From NCBI GenBank assembly GCA_030789695.1, contig CM061139.1:7579878-7643877 (forward strand): 64,000 bases of DNA, read 5' to 3'. The DNA comes from Scilla litardierei. Taxonomy: Eukaryota; Streptophyta; Magnoliopsida; Asparagales; Asparagaceae. Position numbers and translations under genes: made by a program. Under the pieces are notes generated by a model. The model had not been told where the DNA came from and searched no databases. It saw only the letters and a list, made by a program, of their open reading frames with translations. Below, piece by piece: positions 22,385-64,000 of this stretch (its first letter is position 1; each line of letters starts with the position of its first letter).

Positions 22385-23523
22385 ATAAATAAAATTAAAA
22401 GTTAGTTTGCTTTTGCATTTTGCTTTCGTATGCTTTTCTTTTTCTTTTCTAGGATCTTTTGTGAGATCTAGTACTCTCCCAACATTGAGGACAATGCTTA
22501 TTTTAAGTTGGGGGGAGAGTGTTAGAATCTTTAGGTTTGGTAGGATTTTGGTGTAAAATTTTTTTTTGAGATCCCTCCATCTTGCTCTCATCCATTGATT
22601 TTCATTGCATATTATATTTTGGCCTCTTTGTCCCTACGCCTTTAGCTTTGTTTAGTCCCTACTTGCTCAATGCCATGCGATTTTTCGGATTATCATTTTG
22701 GTATCGATTTCTCGATGTTTGATTGGCACGTTTTCATTTCTTTTCCAATTTGGAGTCGAATGTTAATATACCATGTATGAACTATTTTATACGTCGTGAT
22801 ATCTCTTTGAAACAATTTGGAAAAAGTTTGGTGTAAGTGATTGCATTTGTTGGGATGAACGGTGTGGTTTTTAATTGGATTGGATTTGGCCATCTTGTGC
22901 ATGCTTTGTTTTCTTCTTAGAAGTTGGTGGATGAGTTGCTAATTTGTGTTGGAATGAAAAAGATAGTAGTATAAGTGAATGGTTTTTCTAATCAAATCGA
23001 GTAGCAGGTGCCCCACGAAACATTGGGGAGGATGCCAAAGATGAGATTTAGGGAATCATTCCATCCATTTGCATATATAGCGTCATCGCGTGTATGTAAA
23101 TGTGGTCGTGTTTGCATTTATGGCGTTATCGCGTGAATGCAAAACATAAACATCAAAAACAAAAAAAAGAAGAAAAAAAAGAAAAGAAAAGAAAAATGAA
23201 AGAATAAGCAACATGAGTGATGCAATCTCATCTCCCACAACTTAGAAGAAATTTCTTTCGTTTTGGCCATTTCCATGAAAATTTGAAAATTTGACATCGT
23301 GATATTTTTCCGATACGTGTGATACGGTGCTTATTCCTTACTTTTCTTTGAATTGGATCGAAGGGAGTGTCATTTGTTATTTACTTTCATATATTTGGTA
23401 TATTGGCTTTGGAATCAAGTGGAAATACTATTTTGGGGTGTGCCATGAAGATATCGTGAGTTGGTGCATGTTTTTCCAATTTAATCCGAATTTATCGCAT
23501 ATTTTGCTAGGGGCTAGCAAAAA
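22385..23523 (+). other. 3' untranslated region of nested element
   Basis: No coding region. It has a purine-only tract at about 23158-23200 and two imperfect copies of a GCATATATAGCGTCATCGCG-like unit near 23068 and 23115. The region is AT-rich. Confidence 0.6.
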
Positions 23524-23537
23524 GCTAGTTGGGGGTG
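23524..23537 (+). other. Polypurine tract
   Basis: GCTAGTTGGGGGTG directly precedes the TGATTCGGG start of the second LTR. Confidence 0.65.
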
Positions 23538-25232
23538 TGATTCGGGATATAAATTGCATATTTTACCCCCTAACTATCCCCATTTTGTGCTAAAGATTAG
23601 GCTTAATTGTGCTCCTTTTGGGTATATTTTCACTTTAGGTCATTTTCGGGGCTTATTCTCATTTTTGGCACAAAATACGGTTTTTATCGTCTTTATTGGC
23701 CTCCTATTATTTTTCATATGCTCTTGCTATTATTGTGATCATATCTCCATTTTTTGGGAATTATTTGAGCATTGGAATATTTTATATAGCTTATTGGGAG
23801 GTCAATATTGTTTTCTTTAATAGTCAGTATATCTATTTTCACATCAAATGGACTAATTTTTGCTTCTCCTATTTTTCAGGTACTCCTGGAAGCCTTGGGA
23901 ATTTTCCAGATTTTTTTGGAATTTTTCTAGGATTTTTAGCTATTTTTGGAGAATTTTTGGAGCTTAGAAAGGGATTCTGGAATTTCTGAAAAAGAAAAAA
24001 ATTAAAAAAAAATAAAATATTACAAAAAACCACGTTTGCGGGCCGGCCCGCTGGCCGGCCCGCTTTCCAAATCCCGCAGGCCCGCAACAGAATTTAAAAA
24101 AAATAATAAATAAATTTTTTTTAATGCGGGCCGGCCCAGCAGCGGCCGGCCCGCTTGTTTCGACGGGCGGGCTTCTCAGCCCGCCCGCTCGTCGAGCAGG
24201 CGGGTGGCGAGCGGGCCGGGGTCCGACCCGGCCCGCCCCGCCTCCACTTGTGCAGAACGCGCGCGCGTTAGCTGCCGGCGGGTCGGGCGCAGTAAACCCG
24301 ACCCGCAAGCCCAAATTTGGGCCTTTTTGTGGCCTGATGCGAAAAATAGAGAGGGGGATTCGGCTGTTTGGAATATTTCTTGCGTTTTTTGGCTGTTTTC
24401 TAGGGTTCTTAGGGGTTCTTCTTCCCCAAAGGGGTAGGGGTGGAGCTTGGAGGCCATGGATGGTGGAGAAGCTTGGTGGAGGTGCTAATGTGGAAGGGAA
24501 GACTCATTTGAGGAGATCTTGGGTGAAATTCTTCCTCTCCCCCTTTGTATTTTTGCACTTCTCTTTTTGTAATGAATTTGTGATGAATTTATTTATAAAT
24601 CTCATCTTATTTGGTATGATGGAGTAGTGTGATTGCTTGTGTGGTTGTGTTGATTGATTGTTGTTGTTGGGTTGAGAATTGTATCCCCAGCACATTTTCA
24701 CTTTCTAATTTGTGGATGAAGCTTTGAGTAGATTTGTTTATTGGAACCCTAAGGGGAAATCCAAGAAGAGGATAATCCTAGCGGACCCTCTCTAATGTGC
24801 TTAATTGATTATTACTCATATGAGCTTCATTCATTACTTATTGCACCCCACACGTTCGATGAAATGTCGTATTTTCCGATTGAGCTTCCTTAGCCGGGAG
24901 ATCAATTGAGTTATATTTGGGATGATCTCTTGTGCCCACGGCCTCAATCACATGCACACCACACGAGTCCTCCTCGTTGCTTGCCGATTCGGCTCTCCAC
25001 CCCTAGCCACTTAGGTTAGATTTTATTTTTCACCACACTTTTTCCTCCTCTCATCCACCGTAATTGAGTTAGTTGTAAATCACTTTAATTTTCTTTATCA
25101 GTCAAATTTGTGAACGTAGAACGAATTGTCCTTGTGATCCGACCCGGTACTCACCGGTTATTTTTATATTGCATTGACGCTCCTACGCTTGGGAGCGGAA
25201 GGCGTGCACTTGCGCGTTTTCCGAGTCAACCA
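23538..25232 (+). mobile_element. 3' LTR of nested element
   Basis: The 1,695-base LTR nearly matches 18819-20532. The length difference is concentrated in the GC-rich palindromic block, suggesting fairly recent insertion with slippage at that block. Confidence 0.93.
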
Positions 25233-25237
25233 CTTGT

Positions 25238-26489
25238 GCACGTAGGAATTGTGACTTTGGACTCGTTGGACGGTGTTTCCCTGACGTGATAATTGCAGGC
25301 AAGTGAAACTTGCCAACTCTTGTGTAGGGCCATGTTTTTAGGCCACTTCCTTGTTTTTAGCGTAAAAGAGACTAGTCAGTGAAATGATAGCTGGCTAGAC
25401 GCCTACTTGATCTAGTTTGACAACGAAACTAGATCCGTCACCTAATTGATCTAGCTTGACAACGAAGCTAGATCCAACCCTTAAAACTTGTTGTTCATGC
25501 ATACTAAACTGTCACGTTTACTTTCCTTACCTGTATGCCTTACTACTTGTCATGTCATGTCATCCATGCATTGAATGTCGCATTCGTAGCACACGCTACA
25601 ATACTTGTACTTGTACTCCCTTGTCTGGCTAGGTGCACCCCTAGACCAACAAGATAAAACACTTCATGGCTCGTGTTCCAGAAGCGAGCATTCCCGTTCG
25701 GGGGTAAGGCCCTGGCTCGACACACGTGGAGGGGTAGGGATAAACGATCACTTGAGCTTAGGAGTTGGCCCGCGCAGCCACTCTAGCCAAAAGGCGGAAT
25801 CTCTGTGCACGAGGTGCTTACTTTCCTTGTCTTGTACTTGTCTTGTGAATGATTCATGTAATACTTGTCATCCATGCCATGCCATGCCCGTACTTGCTTT
25901 ACTTGTTGCACTCATTACTTTAACTGCCATGTCATTGCATCATGTTAGAACTGCTAGGTTGCTTTACTTTTACCTACTTTCAGTTTCCTTGCACAAGTCT
26001 TCCAGACTTGCTGACATGTGCCCCTTGCTCTTTTGGGTGTCACATGTTAGACCCTGAGCCAGAGACAGTTGTTGAGGACGAGGTGGTTGCTGACACTGAG
26101 CCTACGTTCGTCGGGGAGTTCGTGGACACCGGAGACCAGTTTTAGAGACTGTTGGCGTTGCTTTTGCTTTAGGTTGCTGTTAGATGTCGGTGCTTGCACC
26201 ATTACTTTGTTTCTGTACTTTGTACTTTTGTTGGCCATGCTGGGGCCTCTTTTAGACTCTTTTATTTTTAGCCTGGTGGCTTTTCTGCGATGTTGAGATT
26301 TATTATTATGGATATTCTGAGATGTTTCTTTTGTCTCTTTCGTTATTATTATCTTTGTTTCGTTTCGCGTTGCAAGGACCTGCAGTTTAAATTTGATTGA
26401 CGCTTATCGGACTTGCAGCTTTGTAGCTTCAAGTCTGAGCGGACCTTCTCACGCTTCGCCTCCACGTTTTTGGGAAGCGGGGCGTGACA
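25238..26489 (+). mobile_element. 3' LTR of the Tekay-like element, right part
   Basis: It resumes at GCACGTAGG after the second CTTGT copy, matches 12037-13288, and ends GCGTGACA at 26489. TTGTC follows, then copia sequence. Confidence 0.95.
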
Positions 26490-27330
26490 TTGTCCAGACG
26501 TATTTTTTAATCTGGTTATCTGAAAAATGTACCCGCAACTTTATTATTTGTGCCAGTAGCTTTGGAAAAGCTAGGTTGCGGGTGGACAAAAAGGCACACA
26601 AACGACCATTTTGAAGATACATCTATTAGTACCATAAAGCACCGAAATGGACCACTTGATGGGTGAATTGGTCCACAAATGTCTCCATGTATTCTCTCCA
26701 AGAAGCTAGGAGACTCAAACCCAACTTTCAGGTTGGATGGTCTCGTGATTAGTTTAACATTATAACAGGGGGGACAAGAAAAATCACCCTTTTGAAGAAT
26801 CTTCAGGTTCATCAAATTGTGTCCAAGGGATTGGGAGATGATGAAGTGCATCATAACTGATCCTGGGTGACCTAGACTATAATGCCAAAGACTGAATTCT
26901 GGTGATGTAGAACACTGCTGGTGCACCATCAGATTAGCTTCTATAGGTTGGATGTATGTTTGATAAAGGCCCAACGGGAGTCCTTTAAAACGTTTTAGGA
27001 TGGTTTTGATACCATCCTTATGACGAGTATCATACAAATATTCAACGCTATTGAAATCATCAGTTTCCAAATGATATCCATTTAAATGGATGTCCTTGAA
27101 ACTTAGTAGATTTTTGTTTGATGTTGGAGAAAATAAAGCATCTTTTATTTTAACTTGTGTTTGGTTTGGGAGCAATACAATTGCTTCACCTGATCCTTCC
27201 ATTATATTATATAGTCCCTAAATTGTAGTGACTGGACCATTATAATTAATGATGCTATTAAAATAGCATCTATCTCGAAGGATCGTGTGTGTGGAGGCAC
27301 TGTCCACTAGGCATTCACACTTCATCTCTA
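26490..27330 (-). pseudogene. Copia protease and integrase, N-terminal part
   Basis: On the minus strand the protease active-site region reads CLVDSASTHTILR (about 27290), with DSA where DSG is expected. A stop follows. Next are PTSNKNLLSFKDIHLNGYH, the pre-integrase zinc region with LWHYSLGHPG and CPPC (about 26760-26900), and the start of the integrase core with HGDICGPIHPSSGPFRCFMVLIDVSSKWS (about 26600-26690), carrying the first catalytic Asp. The frame ends at the Tekay-like insertion; the rest is at 9695-10453. Confidence 0.85.
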
Positions 27331-27461
27331 GAGAAGGATGTAAAAACTTTTATGAAAAGTAAAACTACATTCGATTCATAATTAAGATAAAGAAGTACAT
27401 GGACATAATAGAAGATACATCAAACATAAATGAAAAATCTTCAAAGATAACTAAAACAGCT
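27331..27461. other. Decayed copia gag-protease junction
   Basis: AT-rich; no clear frame. Confidence 0.3.
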
Positions 27462-28449
27462 TCAGTCTAAGAGGTCGTCATTCTCGAAATCCTCGAGGGT
27501 GAACCAAGTTGGAGGTTGTATATCAACTAGATTTGTCTCTGTGGAAGGCTTCAGGCTTGCCTTATACAAATCTTGGAGGTGGCGTGGAGTATGACAGACC
27601 CTTGACCAATGTCCAGTCATGCCACATCTGTGGTATTTGTCTTCCCAGTTTTTCTTGGGAGCAGACGTTTGGCCAGAGGTATTCCTCTTCCACGTATTCA
27701 TATTCTTCCCATCATTAATGTTGTTCTGGGGAGGAGCTTTGGTCTGCTTTTTCGCAGCTTTCCTCTTGTTGAATCTGTCTTTGTACTTGTTCTTCATCTT
27801 CTGGGAATAAACTTTGTGAGCCTCAGGGAGAGGAGCAGAGCCAGCAGTGTGTAGGTTATGAGCGGCCAGTAGTAGGTCTCTGTTCTGCTCTGCCATAAGA
27901 AGGCAGGAGAATAACTCAAAGTACCTTGTGAACTTGGGTTCACGATACTGTTGCATGAGAATAGCATCCTTCTCATGGAAGGACGTATATGTTTTCTCAA
28001 GCATGCGAGTATCCGAGACTTTTCACCACACAACTTCAAGCGTGAGGTGATGTTATGGAGAGCTGAGTTATACTCAGCTACAGACTTGAAGTCCTGAAGT
28101 CGGAGATTCTTCTACTCATAACGTGCACGAGGAAGGTCGCATCTTTTTGATGTTTGTATATGTCCTCAAGTGTTGTCCACAGTTCATGAGGGTCTTCCAC
28201 AGTTAGATATTCGGCCTTCAGGGTCCGATCAATATGTTTCCTGATATAGATAATGGCTTTCGCCTTCTCTATATTGGAGACTCTAACAGTAGAAGTCCCT
28301 TCACCAGATGCCACAGGCGTAGCTAGAGCTTGAATTGTGAGACTTAGGCCCTGTGAGCGCAGGGGGAACTTCAGATCCAGCTGACAGCTCAAGTAATTTT
28401 TGCCAGCCGCATCGAGAACATCAAAATCGACGCTCGCAATCTTTCCCAT
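27462..28449 (-). pseudogene. Copia gag (UBN2-type) with zinc knuckle
   Basis: The minus strand starts MGKIASVDFDVLDAAGKNYL (28449) and continues with ADHTL-type helices in 28078-28449. After a frameshift near 28040-28080 comes FHEKDAILMQQYREPKFTRYFELFSCLLMAEQNRDLL and a knuckle YHRCGMTGHWSRVC (27462-28004). The first metal-binding Cys of the knuckle is replaced by Tyr. The start KIASVDFDVLDAAGKNYL is typical of Ale/Retrofit-type Gag. Together with 26490-27330 it gives the order gag-PR-IN, which continues to IN and RT at the left. Confidence 0.88.
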
Positions 28450-29958
28450 TTATCTAATCATGAAATAAGCATGAATTAATTATTTTTAAAAATTAAAACA
28501 TGCATAGTAGTAAAACAAATTAATTGTGGGGATCGGCCAGTCACCACCAAAAATAATAAAAGTCCAAAGTCCATAATACAATCCGAAGTACGAAAATTTT
28601 AAAATTACAATTGGGAAATCCTTGGGGGTCCCAGCATTAGCAATTTTGCTTGTCTTCAAGGTAAATATCTCCGGGCTTTGCCTTTTACAATTAATTTCTC
28701 ACTACATTTTCACTCGCAATAAAGAAAAAATGTGAGGAAAATAAATAGTGGTGACTAAAAACAGCCGATCCAAAAACCACAACACAGTTTTACTAACATT
28801 CCAGGCAGTTTATATAACATTCAAATAATTATGCAACATCACAGTCATAAACAATTTAATTTATTCAATATCACAAGCAATTTATTGGAGAAATATAACA
28901 TTTACGTTTAATAATTACTTGGACCACGGAAAAACGTCATTACCCTTTAGGTTAGGTAACTAACGACAGAGCGGTCTCAGGATCCTTGTAATTATTAAAT
29001 CGTGAATTAATAATTAATTTAATCCAACTTTTATAAAATACAAGATGTTGAAATTAACAGAAAATGGACCAATAATTAATTTTATTAACAAAAACCATCC
29101 CAAAAATAATATATTAATGCCACACATTATTATCTCAATTATCCAAAAAAATTTAAAATTTTCCAGTAATTTTCTGGTTTTTTCTGATATTTATCCAGAT
29201 TTAATTGATTTTTTCTGATTTAAATATATATTTAAAACAGAATTATGATATACCACATTTATTTATAAAAAGTCTATGGACCTGAAGCCTCTTAGACTTG
29301 ATGCGGGCTTCAGACCTAACAGCCAAAAATTTTATTTATATTATTATTATTATTTAAAGAAAGGGGTTAATGGGCCACTAGCGCATATGTAAAGTGCAGT
29401 CTTATATTACCTTAATCCTAACCCTATGGTTTAGGGTTAGATACAGCCCAAAAGAACAAAAGAGGCCACCCCCTTCAGGGAGGCTGCAATCATAGTGAGA
29501 CCCCCCTTCAAGGGGGGTGGAGATCCAGTGAACTCCCCTCCTCCGGGGGGCGTTTGTTGCGATGCACGGGGAGGGCCCCGGACTGGGGGGCGGCAGCGCC
29601 CGCGGGAAGGCCCCCACGACTGGGATATTCATTCACATATCCAAAAACTGGCTCCCTATGATGGCAGATTACATGAATTCTTCACTACGCATATTAAATT
29701 TATTTAAATTGCTAATGCTTACCCTGAAGCCTTTCGGTAATGCTACTGCGTAGAGATAGAGTCCCATTAAATTTCTTTTTGGGCTAATCGGAGTGGTTAA
29801 AGTCGTCCATTACATAAGTCCCATTACCTCCTTGTGTGCTGAAGTGATGGACTTAAATTTAATCGAATTCAATGGGACTTTAACCGCAGGTTAATCGGCC
29901 AGTCCCAATGAATTCTTCATAAACGAGACAATGTTAACGGGTATTTTTTTTTTTTTTT

Positions 29959-30006
<48 letters not shown>

Positions 30007-30405
30007 GGGGGGGTTCGGGATGGAGAACCGCTTCAGGCGGTGGATGATTATTTTTTTGATTTGTTATGTAATTTAAAGAAATATACAATGTATGTGTATG
30101 ATCTAATTTGGTCCATGTAATTTGATCTAAATACAATGAATATATATAAACTATATTTAGATCTAGGAGTTTTAGCATTTACCGCTAGATTTGTTAGATC
30201 TAGGGAAGATCGAAGAGCGAAACATCCGCAGAAAATAATCATGCTCCTTGAGGACGTAGGAAAATCAGCGGCTACGCAAATGATCAAACTCCTTGCATTG
30301 TTGGCTAACAATCCGCCAACAGATATAAGATTCGTTCGCCTTTTTTGTTTATTGGAAAGAATTTTTGTAGAGAAAAATTTCTAGAGGCAATCGTGCATTA
30401 TAACG
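28450..30405 (-). other. Long leader between copia 5' LTR and gag
   Basis: The stretch is 1.96 kb, unusually long for an Ale-type element, and has no coding region. Near 29460-29620 there are GC-rich hairpin-like blocks with CCCCTTCA and GGGGGG. A T/G homopolymer junction lies at 29944-30004. A secondary insertion inside the leader is possible, but no boundaries were found. Confidence 0.5.
29944..30004. repeat. Homopolymer junction T25-G36
   Basis: 25 T are followed directly by 36 G, with more G runs to 30014. It is a strong G-quadruplex candidate and a plausible assembly or polymerase artefact. Confidence 0.9.
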
Positions 30406-30576
30406 TGTTGAGAGTTGGAAGAATTAGCTAATGGTCTAAGCCATAGCCATACTTATATTCATTCATATAGGGGTTACATCATCTGTCATCTAGACCCCAA
30501 GGAACACCCACTACTAAGTGGGTGTAATGGTGGATAGTTAGTTGGTGGAGACCAAAGGTTTCCCACATTCATAACA
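30406..30576 (-). mobile_element. Copia 5' LTR
   Basis: The 171-base LTR, read on the minus strand, runs TGTTATGAATG ... CTCTCAACA. A TATA-like GAATATAAG lies at about 30450. Directly downstream (minus strand) is CGTTATAATGCACGA, resembling the CGTTATCAGCACG primer-site motif seen after LTRs of many plant copia elements. It matches 7637-7755. Confidence 0.82.
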
Positions 30577-30603
30577 TATTCAACTTTTTTTTAGATTGAT
30601 ATA

Positions 30604-31641
30604 TCTATATACAAAAGGGGATGTTTACAAACTGTTGTCCTAGTAGGACATGTTTATCCTGGGTGACGGGTGGAGGAGTGTGCCACCTCATCCCCCACAT
30701 TGGGGCTGAGGTGGCGGGTGCAATTTGGAGTGTGTGTATGGAGGCCCAAAACAAAAGCCCCCCACATTTTTCCTTAATTTCATTTTTGCCATCCTTTTTT
30801 CATAGAATCAAAGAAGCGCCTTCCTCTCTACACTATTTACAACTTTGACACTGCCCTTTTTGCACTTTGTCCCCTTGGTTTTTTTGCTCTTAGGCTCCTC
30901 CTGTATTTCGCAATTTTTACCCACTGTTCTTCACATTTTTACCCCTTTTTGCATATTTATACTCTACTCTTCACATTTTAATCCCCTTTTGCACTTTGCA
31001 CCTACGTGACGACTGTCTTCGTACCCTTCAGACATAGCCATGTACTAGTTCATACTATTAAAGAGGGATTTACTAAGACGCCATTGTCACATGTGGCACC
31101 TTTGTCACCATGTGGCAATAGGAGAGATGTGCCACATGTGATGCCACCTCACCCTTCAAACAAAAAACCATCCATCCCACTTAATTACATGGTTGTCATT
31201 GCCCTTTCGACATCCCAAACAACACTACCTAAAACACGCTCACTGTTACCCCTTTTTATTTATTTGCAATGGCCTTTTTCATTCGCCTCTCCATCTCCTC
31301 CTTTTACATGTTGTCACTAGGATTTTTCCACCTTGCACCATGCGTTTTTTGCCCTTATGCCCCTCTTTTTCCCCCAATGCTTTTTGCGCTTTTTTCTCCT
31401 TTTACCTCCGACACTGTCCACACATCCACATTTCTCGCTCTTTTGTCGGTTGCGCACACACACGCCGCATCCTTTATGTCGTTTTTTTATCCGCTTTGGC
31501 CCTCTATTTTCCCCCTTTTAACCCACAATGTTGTCCACACACATCCACTCTTCTTAATCTTTCGTCAGTTGCGTGCATGCCCCGCATCCTTTGTGTGAGT
31601 TTTTTATTGCTCCGTGCATAATGTGCACGGGTTATTTCTAG
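30604..31641 (+). mobile_element. Non-autonomous Helitron-like element
   Basis: The 3' end is diagnostic. A 7-bp hairpin CCGTGCA/TGCACGG (31612-31618, 31624-31630) is followed seven bases later by CTAG (31638-31641) and a T, the Helitron CTRR-T terminus. The best 5' end is TCTATATACAAAAGG at 30604, preceded by A, consistent with A^T insertion. A second candidate 5' end, TCATACTATTAAAGAGG at 31050, also resembles Helitron starts but is preceded by T, so two units may be joined. No Rep/helicase ORF is present. Confidence 0.72.
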
Positions 31642-32437
31642 TATAATATATGTGTATATATCATGGATGATCTACATATCATAAATCAAGTGAACCCGAA
31701 ATTATTTGACACTCGGTCCAACTAGTACAAATTCATTGGTTTCTAAAACAATGTAACTTTTTGTAACAGTCCGATTGAGGGTCAAATCCCTGTAAGATTC
31801 GCCCATATTTGATATTTTTTATATATACATATAACAATTCCAAACCATCAAAATTTTAAAAAAAAATGAAAAAAATGAATATGTGCCACCAGCTTGAGAA
31901 ATTTATACACAAGTTCCTCATTTTTACTTGAGTACTTTTTTTAACACTAAATTTTTTTCGATTCGTTAGGATTTGCTTTGCACACGTCACATAAAATACC
32001 ATGAACATCTGAATGTTTACGATGCTCAGAATCAGACCTATGCCAAAGATCAACAACAAAACGGGCGACGGTTAAAACCGTCAGCAAATTCGACAAAGAT
32101 CCATGACATAGATCCATCATACAGAACGACGGAGATCTTTGTTCCGCGTGGAAAGCCATTTACACAATTTGCACATTTCCGGAGTCTCTGTCCAAAATCC
32201 AACTGATACACATATTAAGGAATCCCATGTCAATGAGGGGGTGCAGAGCACGGACCCCAGTAAATTTGAGTTTACAATTTTCGGATACAACATACCCTGT
32301 GATACTTCCCGTGTTCACCGTGTGCTCGTCGTTTTTAAGAAGATCAATTTCTAACTACTACGGTAAGGCTGCTACATTTTGTACAACTTCAAGAGGCAGG
32401 GCATGGATGCTCATAATGACAGTTTGCGAAAATTGGA
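31642..32437 (-). other. Probable XRN4 3' UTR and downstream flank
   Basis: The stretch follows the XRN4 stop codon on the minus strand. It has no conserved coding signal; the longest minus frame (31947-32159) resembles nothing I recognise. A purine/AT-rich stretch at 31850-31950 could carry the polyadenylation site, which I cannot place. Confidence 0.45.

Positions 32438-64000
<31,563 letters not shown>

Larger units (their letters stand above)
18819..25232 (+). mobile_element. Nested gag-only LTR retrotransposon
   Basis: The 6,414-base element has LTRs 18819-20532 and 23538-25232 (TGATTCGGG ... GAGTCAACCA). Its primer-binding site matches tRNA-Asp, and a polypurine tract precedes the second LTR. 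Perfect CTTGT duplications flank it (18814-18818, 25233-25237). The other Tekay-like LTR keeps the unoccupied site at about 12030, which confirms the boundaries. The 3 kb interior encodes one long Gag-type ORF and no pol. The primer type and Gag motifs point to the Athila/Tat side of Ty3-gypsy. Confidence 0.95.
10454..26489 (+). mobile_element. Tekay-like non-autonomous LTR retrotransposon with a nested insertion
   Basis: The two LTRs are 10454-13288 (2,835 bases) and 17235-26489. The second becomes 2,836 bases once the nested 6,414-base element and one CTTGT copy are removed. Flanks are perfect duplications TTGTC at 10449-10453 and 26490-26494. The orientation is plus, because a polypurine tract precedes 17235. 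The 3.9 kb interior has only a small nucleocapsid-like ORF and no PR, RT, RNase H or IN, so the element depended on enzymes from relatives. It lies in the integrase gene of the copia element. Confidence 0.95.

Noticed and set aside
31947..32159. Minus-strand 70-residue ORF downstream of XRN4
   Set aside because: No recognisable domain; it follows the XRN4 stop directly and is best explained as 3' UTR.

Overview
This is a transposon-dense piece of a flowering-plant nuclear genome. The evidence is one intact, intron-rich host gene of the plant XRN4 type on the minus strand, and around it LTR retrotransposons of lineages known from plants: chromovirus/Tekay-like, Tat-like with an antisense gene, and Ale/Retrofit-like copia. 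There is also a Helitron, an RTE-type LINE and several MITE-sized elements. No prokaryotic or organellar features were seen. Introns of 9-10 kb suggest a large genome; the species cannot be fixed from the sequence.

Positions 1-30576 are a nested stack. The oldest resolved layer is an Ale/Retrofit-like copia element on the minus strand (right LTR 30406-30576, left LTR fragment 7637-7755). It was hit in its integrase by a Tekay-like element with 2.8 kb LTRs (10454-26489, target-site duplication TTGTC). The 3' LTR of that element was itself hit by a gag-only element with a tRNA-Asp-type primer site (18819-25232, duplication CTTGT). The copia 3' LTR was separately hit by a Tat-like element (6275-7636 visible), which was in turn hit by another Tekay-like element (about 1125-6274). 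The first 730 bases hold about 20 dispersed copies of a palindromic motif centred on GTCGAC. A Helitron-like element (30604-31641) separates the stack from the host gene.

Positions 31642-64000 are the 3' part of XRN4, a 5'-3' exoribonuclease. Nineteen exons, all phase-compatible, give 820 residues with no stop or frameshift; the first ~130 residues lie beyond the right edge. Its introns are loaded with transposons. A complete 9.2 kb Tat-like element (33753-43000, duplication TAAGG) sits in the penultimate intron. It carries PR, RT, two RNase H domains and IN on the minus strand, and an intron-bearing antisense gene plus a ~47-bp tandem repeat between IN and the 3' LTR. A LINE sits in the 3.9 kb intron and a 246-bp Mutator-like MITE in the 3.3 kb intron. 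The 9 kb intron holds an LTR with inverted ends, a hAT-like MITE and a gag-only LTR element (59191-61848, duplication AACTC).

The strongest candidates for something not standardly described are: (a) an LTR unit bounded by two inverted U3 ends inside a perfect 5-bp duplication (56429-56872); (b) the gag-only inner element whose Gag runs into a long acidic unrecognised extension; (c) the Tekay-like element that keeps LTRs, PPT and a four-CCHC nucleocapsid ORF but no capsid or pol; (d) the dispersed GTCGAC palindrome field at the left edge; (e) the Mutator-like MITE lying in only one copy of a tandem duplication, whose other copy records the empty site.
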